Shown here one piece after another: positions 9,149 to 17,490 of a stretch of DNA of 64,000 bases (the stretch's first letter is position 1; the number at the start of each line of letters is the position of its first letter). The DNA lies in contig NZ_JAZHRT010000001.1 in NCBI RefSeq assembly GCF_036924535.1, positions 5,394,001-5,458,000 of the forward strand. Reading direction: 5' to 3'. Below the pieces are notes generated by a model. That model did no database searches. It saw nothing but the letters and a program-made list of their open reading frames with translations, and had not been told where the DNA came from. The position numbers were made by a program, and so were the translations under genes. Source of the DNA: Bradyrhizobium sp. AZCC 2262. Its GTDB lineage: Bacteria; Pseudomonadota; Alphaproteobacteria; Rhizobiales; Xanthobacteraceae.

Positions 9149-9880
9149 TCATGACGAAGGACTTCGCGCCAACGCGCCGAACAGGATGACGGCGGCCGTC
9201 GTCGCGGCGCCTCCTCGGGCAAGTTGCTCCGCAAGCTCTGAGATCGTCGTGCGAATGAGTCGCTCGTCGGCGCGTCCCAGGGATTCTGCAAAGAGCGCCG
9301 GCGTATTCGGCGCGAGCCCGTGCTCGATCAGCTTGGCGGCCAAAGCCGGGAATGTGCGCCGTCCCATATAGACGACCGTCGTCGCGTCCGGATCGGCGAG
9401 CGCCGCCCAGTTCAGGTTCGCGGGTAGCTCGCCCGTGACATCGGCGCCGGTCACGAACTGCACCCGGCGCGAGGTATGACGCCGGGTCAGGGGAATGCCG
9501 GCCTGTGCCGCAGCGACGCAGGCCGAGGTGACGCCCGGGATGACCTCATAGCCGATGCCTGCCGCGCGGAGCGCGTCGATCTCCTCTTCCAAACGGCCGA
9601 AGATGCCTGCGTCGCCCGATTTCAGCCGCACCACGCGCGCGCCGGTTCCTGCATAGTCGATGAGCAGCCGGTTGACATGCTGCTGCTTGGTCGAGGGGCG
9701 ACCGGCGCGCTTGCCGACAGCGACCAGATTGGCGCCGGAGCGAGCAAGATCGAGGATCGCGCCGGAGGCCAGATCGTCATAGAGCACGACGTCGGCCTCG
9801 CGCAGCCGAGCGGCCCCTTTCACCGTCAGGAGTTCGGGATCGCCGGGACCAGCGGAAATGAAGGACACGAACCCGCTCAC
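9149..9880 (-). CDS. cobA: Uroporphyrinogen-III C-methyltransferase CobA
   Basis: Adds methyl groups at C-2 and C-7 of uroporphyrinogen III to give precorrin-2, the entry to corrin (and siroheme) synthesis. 243 residues with FISAGPGDPELLTVKG at the N-terminus, VRLKSGDAGIFGR, YEVIPGVTSA and the downstream GIPLTRR of SUMT enzymes. There is no CysG-type dehydrogenase domain, so this is a stand-alone SUMT. The ATG overlaps the cobB stop by four bases, keeping it in the operon. Confidence 0.95.
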   Translation of the reverse strand: MSGFVSFISAGPGDPELLTVKGAARLREADVVLYDDLASGAILDLARSGANLVAVGKRAGRPSTKQQHVNRLLIDYAGTGARVVRLKSGDAGIFGRLEEEIDALRAAGIGYEVIPGVTSACVAAAQAGIPLTRRHTSRRVQFVTGADVTGELPANLNWAALADPDATTVVYMGRRTFPALAAKLIEHGLAPNTPALFAESLGRADERLIRTTISELAEQLARGGAATTAAVILFGALARSPSS

Positions 9881-11190
9881 CGGTCCTCCGCGATCAGATG
9901 AAAGAACGTACCGGAGGTGTTATCGCGCCGCGAGCCCGTTTCTGCGACCACCGCGCCTGTCGCATCGCGTACCACCGCGAGCGGCGTATCGGGCTGCGCG
10001 ATGATCGTCGAATAGTGAAACTCATGGCCGCGCAGCCGTGCGCCGGCCTTGTGCCCAGGTATCGGCGCAGCAAGCTCGGCAAGCCGGTAGCCGAGATGCA
10101 TGCGACGCCGTGCAAAGCTCGTCTCAAGGCCAAGCAAGCCGACCATCTCGTGGCGTGCGCCGTCGGCATCGGTCAGGGCGGTGCCGAGCGCCATATAGCC
10201 CCCGCACTCGCCATGCACGGGACGCGTCCTGGCGAAGGCACGCAATGCGCTGCGAAACCGCGCGTTAGCCGCGATTCGGCCGGCGTGCAGCTCGGGATAG
10301 CCGCCGGGCAACCAGCACACATCGGCGCTCGCATCGGGCCCCTCATCGGCCAGCGGCGAGAACGGCGAGATCTCCGCGCCCGCCACGCGCCAGGCTTCCA
10401 GCATGTGCGGATAGACGAAGGAGAACGCCGCATCTCGCGCGAGCGCAATGCGCTGCCCAGGCGGAGAGACCTTCAACTCGCGTGCGGGCGTCGACGACGA
10501 CCAGGCGCCAGCCGATCGCAGCACGGCATCGAGATCGATGTGCTCGCTGACGAAGCGCGCAGCCTCGGCGATCAAGCCGCTCACCTCCGCCTGCTCTTCC
10601 GCCTGCACCAGGCCAAGATGCCGCTTCGGCAAGGTAATCTCGGCATGGCGGGGAAGCGCACCGAACACAGCAATGCCGGCGTCCATCATCGCTCGCCGCA
10701 CGAGGTCCTCATGTCGCGGGCTCGCGACGCGATTGAGGACCACGCCGGCAAGCCGGACGCCCGCGCGGAAATCGCGCAGTCCGGCGGCGATCGCCGCGGC
10801 TGTCTGCGCCTGGCCGGATGGATCGATCACGAGCAGCACCGGCCAACCCATCATCTCCGCAATGTCGGCTGTTGCACCGGTGCCTGTGACACCGCGCGCG
10901 GCGACGCCATCGAACAGACCCATCGAGCCCTCGGCGACCACGATATCCGCATCCGCTCCGCGGCCGATCAGGCGCGCGATCGTCTCGCGATCCATGGCCC
11001 AGCTATCGACGTTGACGGAGGTGCGCCCGGTTGCTGCCGCGTGAAAGGCCGGATCGATATAGTCGGGGCCGCTCTTGAGGCACTGCACGGTCAGCCCGCT
11101 GTCGCACCAGGCGCGCGCGAGCGCCAGCGTCAGCGTCGTCTTGCCGACCCCGGATGCGGGCGCCGAGATGACGAGACCTGCGGCCATCAC
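9877..11190 (-). CDS. cobB: Hydrogenobyrinic acid a,c-diamide synthase CobB
   Basis: ATP- and glutamine-dependent amidation of the a and c side chains of hydrogenobyrinate, the step before cobalt insertion. 437 residues: an N-terminal P-loop-like domain ([15 protein letters not shown]) and a C-terminal class-I glutamine amidotransferase-like domain with the nucleophile in [12 protein letters not shown] and a late histidine in GHEFHYS. Length and domain order match the family. Four-base overlaps on both sides (cobM upstream, cobA downstream) indicate tight coupling. Confidence 0.95.
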   Translation of the reverse strand: MMAAGLVISAPASGVGKTTLTLALARAWCDSGLTVQCLKSGPDYIDPAFHAAATGRTSVNVDSWAMDRETIARLIGRGADADIVVAEGSMGLFDGVAARGVTGTGATADIAEMMGWPVLLVIDPSGQAQTAAAIAAGLRDFRAGVRLAGVVLNRVASPRHEDLVRRAMMDAGIAVFGALPRHAEITLPKRHLGLVQAEEQAEVSGLIAEAARFVSEHIDLDAVLRSAGAWSSSTPARELKVSPPGQRIALARDAAFSFVYPHMLEAWRVAGAEISPFSPLADEGPDASADVCWLPGGYPELHAGRIAANARFRSALRAFARTRPVHGECGGYMALGTALTDADGARHEMVGLLGLETSFARRRMHLGYRLAELAAPIPGHKAGARLRGHEFHYSTIIAQPDTPLAVVRDATGAVVAETGSRRDNTSGTFFHLIAEDR

Positions 11191-11969
11191 GATGCCTCCG
11201 GAAAGCGCGGTGCCGCTCCGACCGGCCGGTAGCGGCGGTCATAATCAACAGCATAAAGGCGGCTCTCGGCAAACTGCTCCGCGCCCAACGTTTTGCCGAC
11301 CAGAATGAGTGCAGTCCGCTCGAGCTCGGTGCCGGTGGCCGCGTCGACCGTTGCAAGTGTGGCGCGCACGATGCGCTGATCCGGCCAGCTCGCCCGCCAG
11401 ACGATCGCGACCGGGCAGCTGGCGCCGTAATGCGGCGTAAGCTCCGCGATGACCTTGTCGAGCAGATGGATCGACAGATGGATGGCGAGCACGGCGCCGG
11501 TCGCGGCAAAGGCAGCAAGCTGCTCGCCCTCCGGCATCGCGCTCGCCCGGCCTGGTGAGCGCGTCAGCACGACGGATTGGGCAAGGCCCGGCAGCGTGAG
11601 CTCGGCCTCAAGCGCTGCGGCTGCGGCTGAGAAGGCCGGCACGCCCGGCGTGACAGTGTAGGAAATGCCAAGCGCGCGCAGGCGGCGCAACTGCTCGCCC
11701 ATCGCCGACCAGATCGAGAGATCGCCGGAATGCAGCCGTGCCACGTCCTTGCCTTCCGCATGCGCGGCAGCGATCTCGGCGATGATCCCGCCGAGCGACA
11801 GCGGCGCCGTGTTGACGATCCGCGCGCCGGGCGGGCAATGCGCAAGCACGCCTTCCGGCACGAGCGACCCGGCATAGAGACAAACCGGACAAGCCGCGAT
11901 CAGGTCACGTCCGCGCAAAGTGAGCAGATCGGCGGCACCTGGGCCGGCGCCAATGAAGTGCACCGTCAT
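11187..11969 (-). CDS. cobM: Precorrin-4 C11-methyltransferase CobM
   Basis: Transfers the C-11 methyl group during precorrin-5 formation. 260 residues with [20 protein letters not shown] at the start, the HSGDLSIWS box and [15 protein letters not shown], all standard for this methylase branch. It overlaps cobE upstream and cobB downstream by four bases each. Confidence 0.94.
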   Translation of the reverse strand: MTVHFIGAGPGAADLLTLRGRDLIAACPVCLYAGSLVPEGVLAHCPPGARIVNTAPLSLGGIIAEIAAAHAEGKDVARLHSGDLSIWSAMGEQLRRLRALGISYTVTPGVPAFSAAAAALEAELTLPGLAQSVVLTRSPGRASAMPEGEQLAAFAATGAVLAIHLSIHLLDKVIAELTPHYGASCPVAIVWRASWPDQRIVRATLATVDAATGTELERTALILVGKTLGAEQFAESRLYAVDYDRRYRPVGAAPRFPEAS

Positions 11970-12334
11970 TCGCCCTCTCCTTCGGCAATCGCCGCGGTGG
12001 CTGTTCGATCCTGCGAGACCGTTCGTGTCGAGATCAGGCGCGCGTGGCGCCCAGCCGCTGCGAGCGCGGCGGCTTCGGCGACCGAACCCGTGCCGAATCT
12101 TGCCTTGACGAACTCCGACTTGGTCAGCGTTGCAATACCAGCCAGTACCTCAGCCGGAACGGACTTGATGGGCACGCCGAGTTCACGCGCCAGGAGTTTC
12201 AGCGCGTCCGATTCCACCTTGTCGCTCACCGTCGCGACCGCAGCGATGCCCTCGCGGCCGCCGGCGGCGACGAGCGCCTCGCGCAGCGAGGCAAGCGTAA
12301 CGTCGCGCCTGAATCCCAAACCGGCCACCCTCAT
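11966..12334 (-). CDS. cobE: Cobalamin biosynthesis protein CobE
   Basis: 122 residues, related to the C-terminal part of CbiG. It begins [17 protein letters not shown] and includes [19 protein letters not shown]. The exact reaction of CobE in the aerobic pathway is not settled; a role near precorrin-5/6 conversion has been proposed from its genomic association. The start at 12334 is preferred to 12349 because it gives the same four-base overlap with cobL that recurs throughout this operon. Confidence 0.88.
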   Translation of the reverse strand: MRVAGLGFRRDVTLASLREALVAAGGREGIAAVATVSDKVESDALKLLARELGVPIKSVPAEVLAGIATLTKSEFVKARFGTGSVAEAAALAAAGRHARLISTRTVSQDRTATAAIAEGEGE

Positions 12335-13512
12335 CTGACCGCACTCCATTGCACGACCGGTCGCGCCGCCTCCCAGGATCGGTACCGACCCAGTGGAGCG
12401 GCATGAGCAATCTCCACGCGTATTAGCTCGCCGCCGTGGCGTTGATGAAGGTCCGCGAGAAGCGCCTCGGTCTCCAGCGTCACGGCATGCGCCACCAATC
12501 GCGTGCCTGTCTCCAAGCGCGACCAGACGGCATCGAACATCGCCGTGTTGAGGCCGCCACCGATAAACACTGCGTCCGGCGCATCAAAGCCCGAAAGGAT
12601 GTCAGGCGCCGTTCCCTCCTTGACAGTGATCCGATGCGTCAGGCCAAAGGCCGCTGCATTGCTCCGAATGTTTGCAACACGATCTTCGCGTGCCTCGATC
12701 GCAATCGCCGTTCCCCCGCACAAGGCCCATTCGACCGAGATCGAACCGGAGCCTGCGCCGATGTCCCACAATCGTTCGCCAGGCCGCGGCGCAAGCACCG
12801 AAAGCGCAAGCGCGCGCATCGGCCGTTTGGTGATCTGGCCGTCGTGCGCAAGGCGATCATCCGAGAGACCAGGGCTGCGCGCGATCCCCTGCGATCCCCT
12901 CGCCTCCAGCGCAACCGCTACGAGACCGTCGCCGGGCTCGGCCGCGTAACTGTCGGCGCGATGCAGCCTGACGCGTTCGCGCGGGCCGCCAAGGGCCGAG
13001 AGGCTCCAGATCGTTGACTGACCCCAGCCGTGGTCCGTCAGCCATGTTGCGAGCTCGCCGCCCGCCTTGCCGTCCCGCACCAGGCAAATAACCTGCGCGC
13101 CACGCGTCAGATGCGGCACCAGCCGTTCGAAAGGCGCGGCGTGGAGTCCGAGACAGACGACGGATTCCAGGCGCCAGCCCAACCGCGCCGCCACGAGTGA
13201 GAATGTCGAAGGTGCGGAATGGGCGATCCACTCGCCTGCCTCGAGCTTCTCAGCAAGAGTTCCGCCGACGCCGTGCCAGAACGGATCGCCAGACGCGAGC
13301 ACCGCTGTCGGACGACCGCGACAGCTCAGCACGCTGTCCGCATCGAACGGCACGGACCACGGACGGCCGCGGTTGCCAACGCCCGCAAGCGCGAGATGGC
13401 GTTCGCCGCCAAAGACGACTTCGGCCTGGGCAAGCGCCTTTCGGCTTGCCTCGGAGAGCCCAGCAAGGCCATCTTCGCCGATACCGATGATGGTCAACCA
13501 GGGATTAGCCAT
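12331..13512 (-). CDS. cobL: Precorrin-6Y C5,15-methyltransferase (decarboxylating) CobL
   Basis: Bifunctional enzyme that methylates C-5 and C-15 and decarboxylates the ring-C acetate. The N-terminal methylase domain starts ANPWLTIIGIGEDGL (CbiE-like), and the second half is a Rossmann methyltransferase with LWDIGAGSGSISVEW (CbiT-like). 393 residues from the ATG at 13512. This start overlaps, in opposite orientation, the start of cobK, so the two 5' ends share bases. The stop overlaps the cobE start by four bases. Confidence 0.93.
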   Translation of the reverse strand: MANPWLTIIGIGEDGLAGLSEASRKALAQAEVVFGGERHLALAGVGNRGRPWSVPFDADSVLSCRGRPTAVLASGDPFWHGVGGTLAEKLEAGEWIAHSAPSTFSLVAARLGWRLESVVCLGLHAAPFERLVPHLTRGAQVICLVRDGKAGGELATWLTDHGWGQSTIWSLSALGGPRERVRLHRADSYAAEPGDGLVAVALEARGSQGIARSPGLSDDRLAHDGQITKRPMRALALSVLAPRPGERLWDIGAGSGSISVEWALCGGTAIAIEAREDRVANIRSNAAAFGLTHRITVKEGTAPDILSGFDAPDAVFIGGGLNTAMFDAVWSRLETGTRLVAHAVTLETEALLADLHQRHGGELIRVEIAHAAPLGRYRSWEAARPVVQWSAVR

Positions 13513-14257
13513 GATGCGCGCCCTCATTCTGGGCGGAACCGCCGACGCCAATCTGCTCGCGGACAACGTTTCGCGCGCAGGACTTGACGCGATCTACTCC
13601 TACGGCGGTCGCACCCGTGCACCCTCGAACCAGCCGCTGCCGACCCGTATCGGCGGCTTTGGCGGCGCGAGTGGCCTTGCCGACTACATCCGTCGCGAGG
13701 GTATCACGCATGTGGTTGATGCAACGCATCCGTTCGCCGCCGAGATGAGCCGCAACGCGACTGCGGCATGCGCAGAAACCGGAACGCCGCTGATTGCGCT
13801 CGAACGCGCACCATGGGCCAGAACGTCCAACGACAACTGGATCGAGGTTGCCGATATTGCCTCTGCCGTGGCGGCTTTGCCAGAACACCGCGCCCGCGTG
13901 TTTCTCGCAATCGGGCGGCAACATATCGCGCCCTTCGGTGCGAGGCCGCAGCACGCCTACACATTGAGGTTCGTCGATCCGCCCGAGGGCGCGCTTCCGT
14001 TCGATGCGGACGTGATCGTGTCGCGCGGGCCGTTCACCCTCGACGGCGAACTGGAGATGATGCAAGTGCGCGGCATCGAATGGATCGTCGCCCGCAATTC
14101 CGGGGGAAGTGGTGCCCACGCCAAGATCGATGCCGCGCGCGCGCTCGGTCTTCCCGTCATCATGGTCGCGCGCCCGCAATTGCCCAAACGATTGCGGGTA
14201 GAAAGCGTCGCCGAAGTCATGCAATGGCTCGGTCATCGTGCCTGCCTCGGTGCATAG
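13511..14257 (+). CDS. cobK: Precorrin-6A reductase CobK, embedded on the opposite strand
   Basis: NADPH-dependent reduction of precorrin-6A. The 248-residue product begins MMRALILGGTADANLLAD and has THVVDATHPFAAEMS and IGRQHIAPF of the family. It is the only plus-strand gene inside an otherwise minus-strand operon. Its 5' end overlaps the divergent cobL start, and its 3' end overlaps the convergent cobJ stop by 25 bases. Starts at 13490, 13511 and 13514 are all in frame; 13511 is chosen from homology. Its promoter must lie inside the cobL coding region. Confidence 0.9.
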   Translation: MMRALILGGTADANLLADNVSRAGLDAIYSYGGRTRAPSNQPLPTRIGGFGGASGLADYIRREGITHVVDATHPFAAEMSRNATAACAETGTPLIALERAPWARTSNDNWIEVADIASAVAALPEHRARVFLAIGRQHIAPFGARPQHAYTLRFVDPPEGALPFDADVIVSRGPFTLDGELEMMQVRGIEWIVARNSGGSGAHAKIDAARALGLPVIMVARPQLPKRLRVESVAEVMQWLGHRACLGA

Positions 14258-14967
14258 ACCCAGCGGCCGACGCGGCGTGTCGCCGAATTGCCGACAATCA
14301 CGAGCGTCCGCATGTCGGCCATCTCGGACCGAGCGTCACGCAGCCTGACCGTCTCGATCCGCTCGTCTGGCGCGCTGACTGCTCGCGCGAATACAACGAT
14401 GCGTTCGCCGCAACCCGCTTCGCTCAAGATGTCCAGCGCGCGCCCAAAACCCTCGGGACGGCTGGCCGAGCGCGGGTTATACATCGCGATTGCAAAGTCG
14501 GCTTCGGCGGCAAGCCGCAGGCGCTTCTCGATCACCGGCCACGGCTTGAGGTTGTCGGAGAGATTGATCGCGCAGAAATCATGGCCGAGCGGCGCGCCAG
14601 CGCGCGCGGCCGCGGCCAGCATTGCGGTCACGCCAGGCAGAACGCGGATGGAAAGCCCCTGCCATTGCGGCTTCTCCTCGAGCGCCTCGAACACGGCCGA
14701 CGCCATGGCAAAAACGCCGGGATCGCCGGACGACACCACAACGACATGATGGCCTTCGGATGCGAGCCGCAAGGCTTCGCTCGCGCGCTGCAACTCGCCG
14801 CGGTTATCGGAAGGGTGCAGCGTCAGCCCGTCACACGGGCGCACGCGCGCGACATAGGGTGCATAGCCCACGATATCGGTGGCAGCCGCAAGCGCGGATG
14901 TGACTTCCGGCGTGACCAGTGCGTCGTCGCCCGGCCCAAGTCCAGCTATGGTCAGCGTGCCCGTCAT
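14233..14967 (-). CDS. cobJ: Precorrin-3B C17-methyltransferase CobJ
   Basis: Catalyses C-17 methylation together with ring contraction. 244 residues with MTGTLTIAGLGPGDDALVTP, IVGYAPYVARV, VVSSGDPGVFAMA, RVLPGVTAMLAAAA and a late MYNPRS motif. The start at 14967 is set by homology and by its four-base overlap with the cobI stop; the longer frame to 15096 lies within cobI in another frame. The 3' end overlaps cobK in opposite orientation. Confidence 0.94.
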   Translation of the reverse strand: MTGTLTIAGLGPGDDALVTPEVTSALAAATDIVGYAPYVARVRPCDGLTLHPSDNRGELQRASEALRLASEGHHVVVVSSGDPGVFAMASAVFEALEEKPQWQGLSIRVLPGVTAMLAAAARAGAPLGHDFCAINLSDNLKPWPVIEKRLRLAAEADFAIAMYNPRSASRPEGFGRALDILSEAGCGERIVVFARAVSAPDERIETVRLRDARSEMADMRTLVIVGNSATRRVGRWVYAPRQAR

Positions 14968-15695
14968 TCGGCTGATACCAAGCGCCGCCCATGCCCATGC
15001 ACCAGCACGATCGCGAAGTAGGGACAGTCCGCTTCGTCGACATCGATCAGTCGCGCGACGCGCTCGCCCGGCATGGTCCCGCGCTCGACCAGCCACGCGT
15101 CTGCCAGACGGCCGGCGGAGGCAAGCGCGCGACGCACCTTTGTCAGGTTGCGTCCGGTTTTCATGATGATAAGCGCGTCGGAACTGTGCATCCGCCGCTC
15201 CAGTTCATCCTCGGCCAGCGTGCCCATCAAGACGGTCGTCACGTCGTCGCCAAGGGCGATCGGCTGGCCGACAGAATTCCAGCAGCCCGCCATGCCGGGA
15301 ATGCCGGCGATCACCTCGATCTCGGCTCGTCCCTGCAAGCGTGCGTGCAGATGCATAAAGGACCCGTAGAAGTGGGGATCGCCCTCGCAGAGCACGACGA
15401 CATCGACGGCGCAGGCTATCCGTGCCAGACGCTCCGCCCATTCGTCATAGAAGCCCGAGAGCAGACGGACATAGTCCGGGCTGTCGAAGGCGATCTCCGT
15501 CGTAACCGGATATTCCATCGGATATTCCGCTACATCCGCGGCCAGCATCCCCTCGACGATGCGGCGCGCCTGGCCGGGCCGTCCCTTCTTGCGGAAGTAG
15601 GCGACGTGCTTTGCCGCGCGCACCTCGCGGTCGGCGCGCACGCTCATCAAGTCCGGATCGCCTGGCCCGAGGCCGCAGCAGATGATACGCCCCAT
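14964..15695 (-). CDS. cobI: Precorrin-2 C20-methyltransferase CobI
   Basis: Converts precorrin-2 to precorrin-3A. 243 residues beginning MGRIICCGLGPGDPDLMSV, with VLCEGDPHFYGSFMHL, EVIAGIPGMAGCWN and the ALIIMKTGRNL segment. It follows cobH by two bases and overlaps cobJ by four. Confidence 0.95.
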   Translation of the reverse strand: MGRIICCGLGPGDPDLMSVRADREVRAAKHVAYFRKKGRPGQARRIVEGMLAADVAEYPMEYPVTTEIAFDSPDYVRLLSGFYDEWAERLARIACAVDVVVLCEGDPHFYGSFMHLHARLQGRAEIEVIAGIPGMAGCWNSVGQPIALGDDVTTVLMGTLAEDELERRMHSSDALIIMKTGRNLTKVRRALASAGRLADAWLVERGTMPGERVARLIDVDEADCPYFAIVLVHGHGRRLVSAE

Positions 15696-15697
15696 CG

Positions 15698-16327
15698 CTA
15701 TTCGCTCCGGCTCGCCAGCGCATTCACGGCGGCAACTGTGATCGCCGAGCCGCCGAGGCGACCCTCGACCGTCAGCGCCGGCACGGGCGGATCGGCCATC
15801 AACGCGGCCTTTGATTCAGCCGCGCCTACGAAACCAACGGGGCAACCAATGATCGCCGCCGGCCTCGGGCAATCGCGGTCCTCCAGCATGTTGAGGAGAT
15901 GAAACAGCGCGGTCGGCGCATTGCCGATCGCGACGATCGCGCCCTCAAGGTGCGGCCGCCACAGCTCCAGCGCCGCGGCGGAACGAGTATTGCGCATGGA
16001 CTGCGCGAGCGCGGGAACGGCGGCATCGCCGAGCGTGCAGATGACCGCGTTGCCGGCCGGCAGTCGCGCACGCGTAATTCCCTCCGACACCATCCGTGCA
16101 TCGCAGAGAATCGGCGCGCCGTTCTCAAGGGCGGAGCGCGCGGTCCCGGCCATGCCGGGCGTGAAGTGGATATGCGCTTCGAGACCCACCATGCCGACAG
16201 CGTGGATCATGCGCACGGCCACCGGCTCTTCGTCGGCCGAGAAGCGGCCAAGATCTGCCTCTGCCCGGATGGTGGCAAAGGATTGCCGGTAGATCGCCGC
16301 GCCGTCGGTCTCATAGACGTGCGGCAT
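15698..16327 (-). CDS. cobH: Precorrin-8X methylmutase CobH
   Basis: Moves the C-11 methyl group to C-12 to give hydrogenobyrinic acid. 209 residues with the N-terminal SFATIRAEADLGRF, RMIHAVGMVGLEAHI (containing the active-site histidine) and PAAIIGCPVGFVGAAESKAA. The ATG shares one base with the cobG stop (TGATG). Confidence 0.95.
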   Translation of the reverse strand: MPHVYETDGAAIYRQSFATIRAEADLGRFSADEEPVAVRMIHAVGMVGLEAHIHFTPGMAGTARSALENGAPILCDARMVSEGITRARLPAGNAVICTLGDAAVPALAQSMRNTRSAAALELWRPHLEGAIVAIGNAPTALFHLLNMLEDRDCPRPAAIIGCPVGFVGAAESKAALMADPPVPALTVEGRLGGSAITVAAVNALASRSE

Positions 16328-17490
16328 CAGTGTGCTCCCGCCACGATCGACGGGTCTTTGACGATGCTCGCACCGCGCAGGCCGCGCCTGATCGGCATAT
16401 CGCGCGTCGAGCCGTCACGGACGAGATCAAATCCTTCGCTGGTCGCAACCAGCGTGATCGACGCCGGGCCGGAATGGGCGCAGCCCTTGGCGCAACCGGA
16501 GACATGAAGCCGGGCGTCTGCGGCGATGCGGGGGGCGAGCGCTGTCGCCAGCGCGCGCGTATCGGCATGCGCCTCCCGACAGCGCGGAGCACCGCTGCAA
16601 GCGATCACGCGAAGCGCCGGGTCATCGGCTTGTGTGATGACGTCCTCGCGGCGAGGCATCTCGCGCAAACCCTCCACCAGCACCATCCGACACGGCGTCA
16701 TGCGAAGCGCCTGCCCGTAACCGGCGAGATGGCGAAGCGCCGAATGGGTCAGTTGTCCGAACGTCGCGCCGACCAGTGCACCCTGCGGATAAAGGCCGGG
16801 CAGCGGCGCGACCGTCGCGGCTGCGGGTCTGGCATGGCCGCGCAGCGCTTCGGGCAGCCGCGCGCCGGCACGAAGATGGGCCGCCATCCGCCCTCGCCCG
16901 CCCTTGGCTCCGCCCGACGCCACGAACCATTCGGCGATCGCAAGTGCGACATCGACCACTTCCGTCCGCGTGACGGAGCGACCAAGTCCTGCACCGTCGG
17001 CGCGCACGGTGAGCTTGCCATCAGGATCGCGCTCGATGCGCACATCAGCCGACGCTGTCGTGAGCACGCGCTCCTTCCCGTCATCAACCGCAAAGCCAAA
17101 CTTGGTCGGAAGATCGAGAGAGCTGCCGGCGAGAGCCCGCTCGAGTTCGATCGCAAGCGAACATGTATCATCGCCGGCGCGCCAGAACGGCGTCACCAGA
17201 ATGTTGCGCCGCGATTCGGTCTCTGAATCAGGATCGAGCAACCCCAGGAGCATGAGCCCGTCGAGCAGAGGCAAATGACCGTCATGGCTCACGCCACGGA
17301 TCTGGAGATTGGCACGGCTGGTCAGGTCGATCAGGCCGTTGCCGTAGCGTTCGGCCAGATCAGCAAGGCCAGCCGCCTGCCCTGCATCGAGCCGCCCGCC
17401 AAAGGGCCGCACGCGAACCACCAGCCCATCGCCTGATAGCATCGGCCGCAAGGCGCCAGGGCACGAGCCCTTGATCGCAACCGCGCTCAT
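16327..17490 (-). CDS. cobG: Precorrin-3B synthase CobG
   Basis: Oxygen-dependent iron-sulfur enzyme of the nitrite/sulfite reductase ferredoxin-like fold that hydroxylates C-20 before ring contraction. 387 residues; the cluster cysteines are visible in VIACSGAPRCREAH and HVSGCAKGCAHSG. Early half-domain text NLQIRGVSHDG is typical. It is diagnostic for the aerobic pathway. It overlaps cobN by four bases and cobH by one. Confidence 0.93.
   Translation of the reverse strand: MSAVAIKGSCPGALRPMLSGDGLVVRVRPFGGRLDAGQAAGLADLAERYGNGLIDLTSRANLQIRGVSHDGHLPLLDGLMLLGLLDPDSETESRRNILVTPFWRAGDDTCSLAIELERALAGSSLDLPTKFGFAVDDGKERVLTTASADVRIERDPDGKLTVRADGAGLGRSVTRTEVVDVALAIAEWFVASGGAKGGRGRMAAHLRAGARLPEALRGHARPAAATVAPLPGLYPQGALVGATFGQLTHSALRHLAGYGQALRMTPCRMVLVEGLREMPRREDVITQADDPALRVIACSGAPRCREAHADTRALATALAPRIAADARLHVSGCAKGCAHSGPASITLVATSEGFDLVRDGSTRDMPIRRGLRGASIVKDPSIVAGAH

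Noticed and set aside
9898..11232. 444-residue plus-strand open frame opposite cobB
   Set aside because: It mirrors the cobB coding frame; the sequence is Arg/Ala/Gly-rich without motifs.
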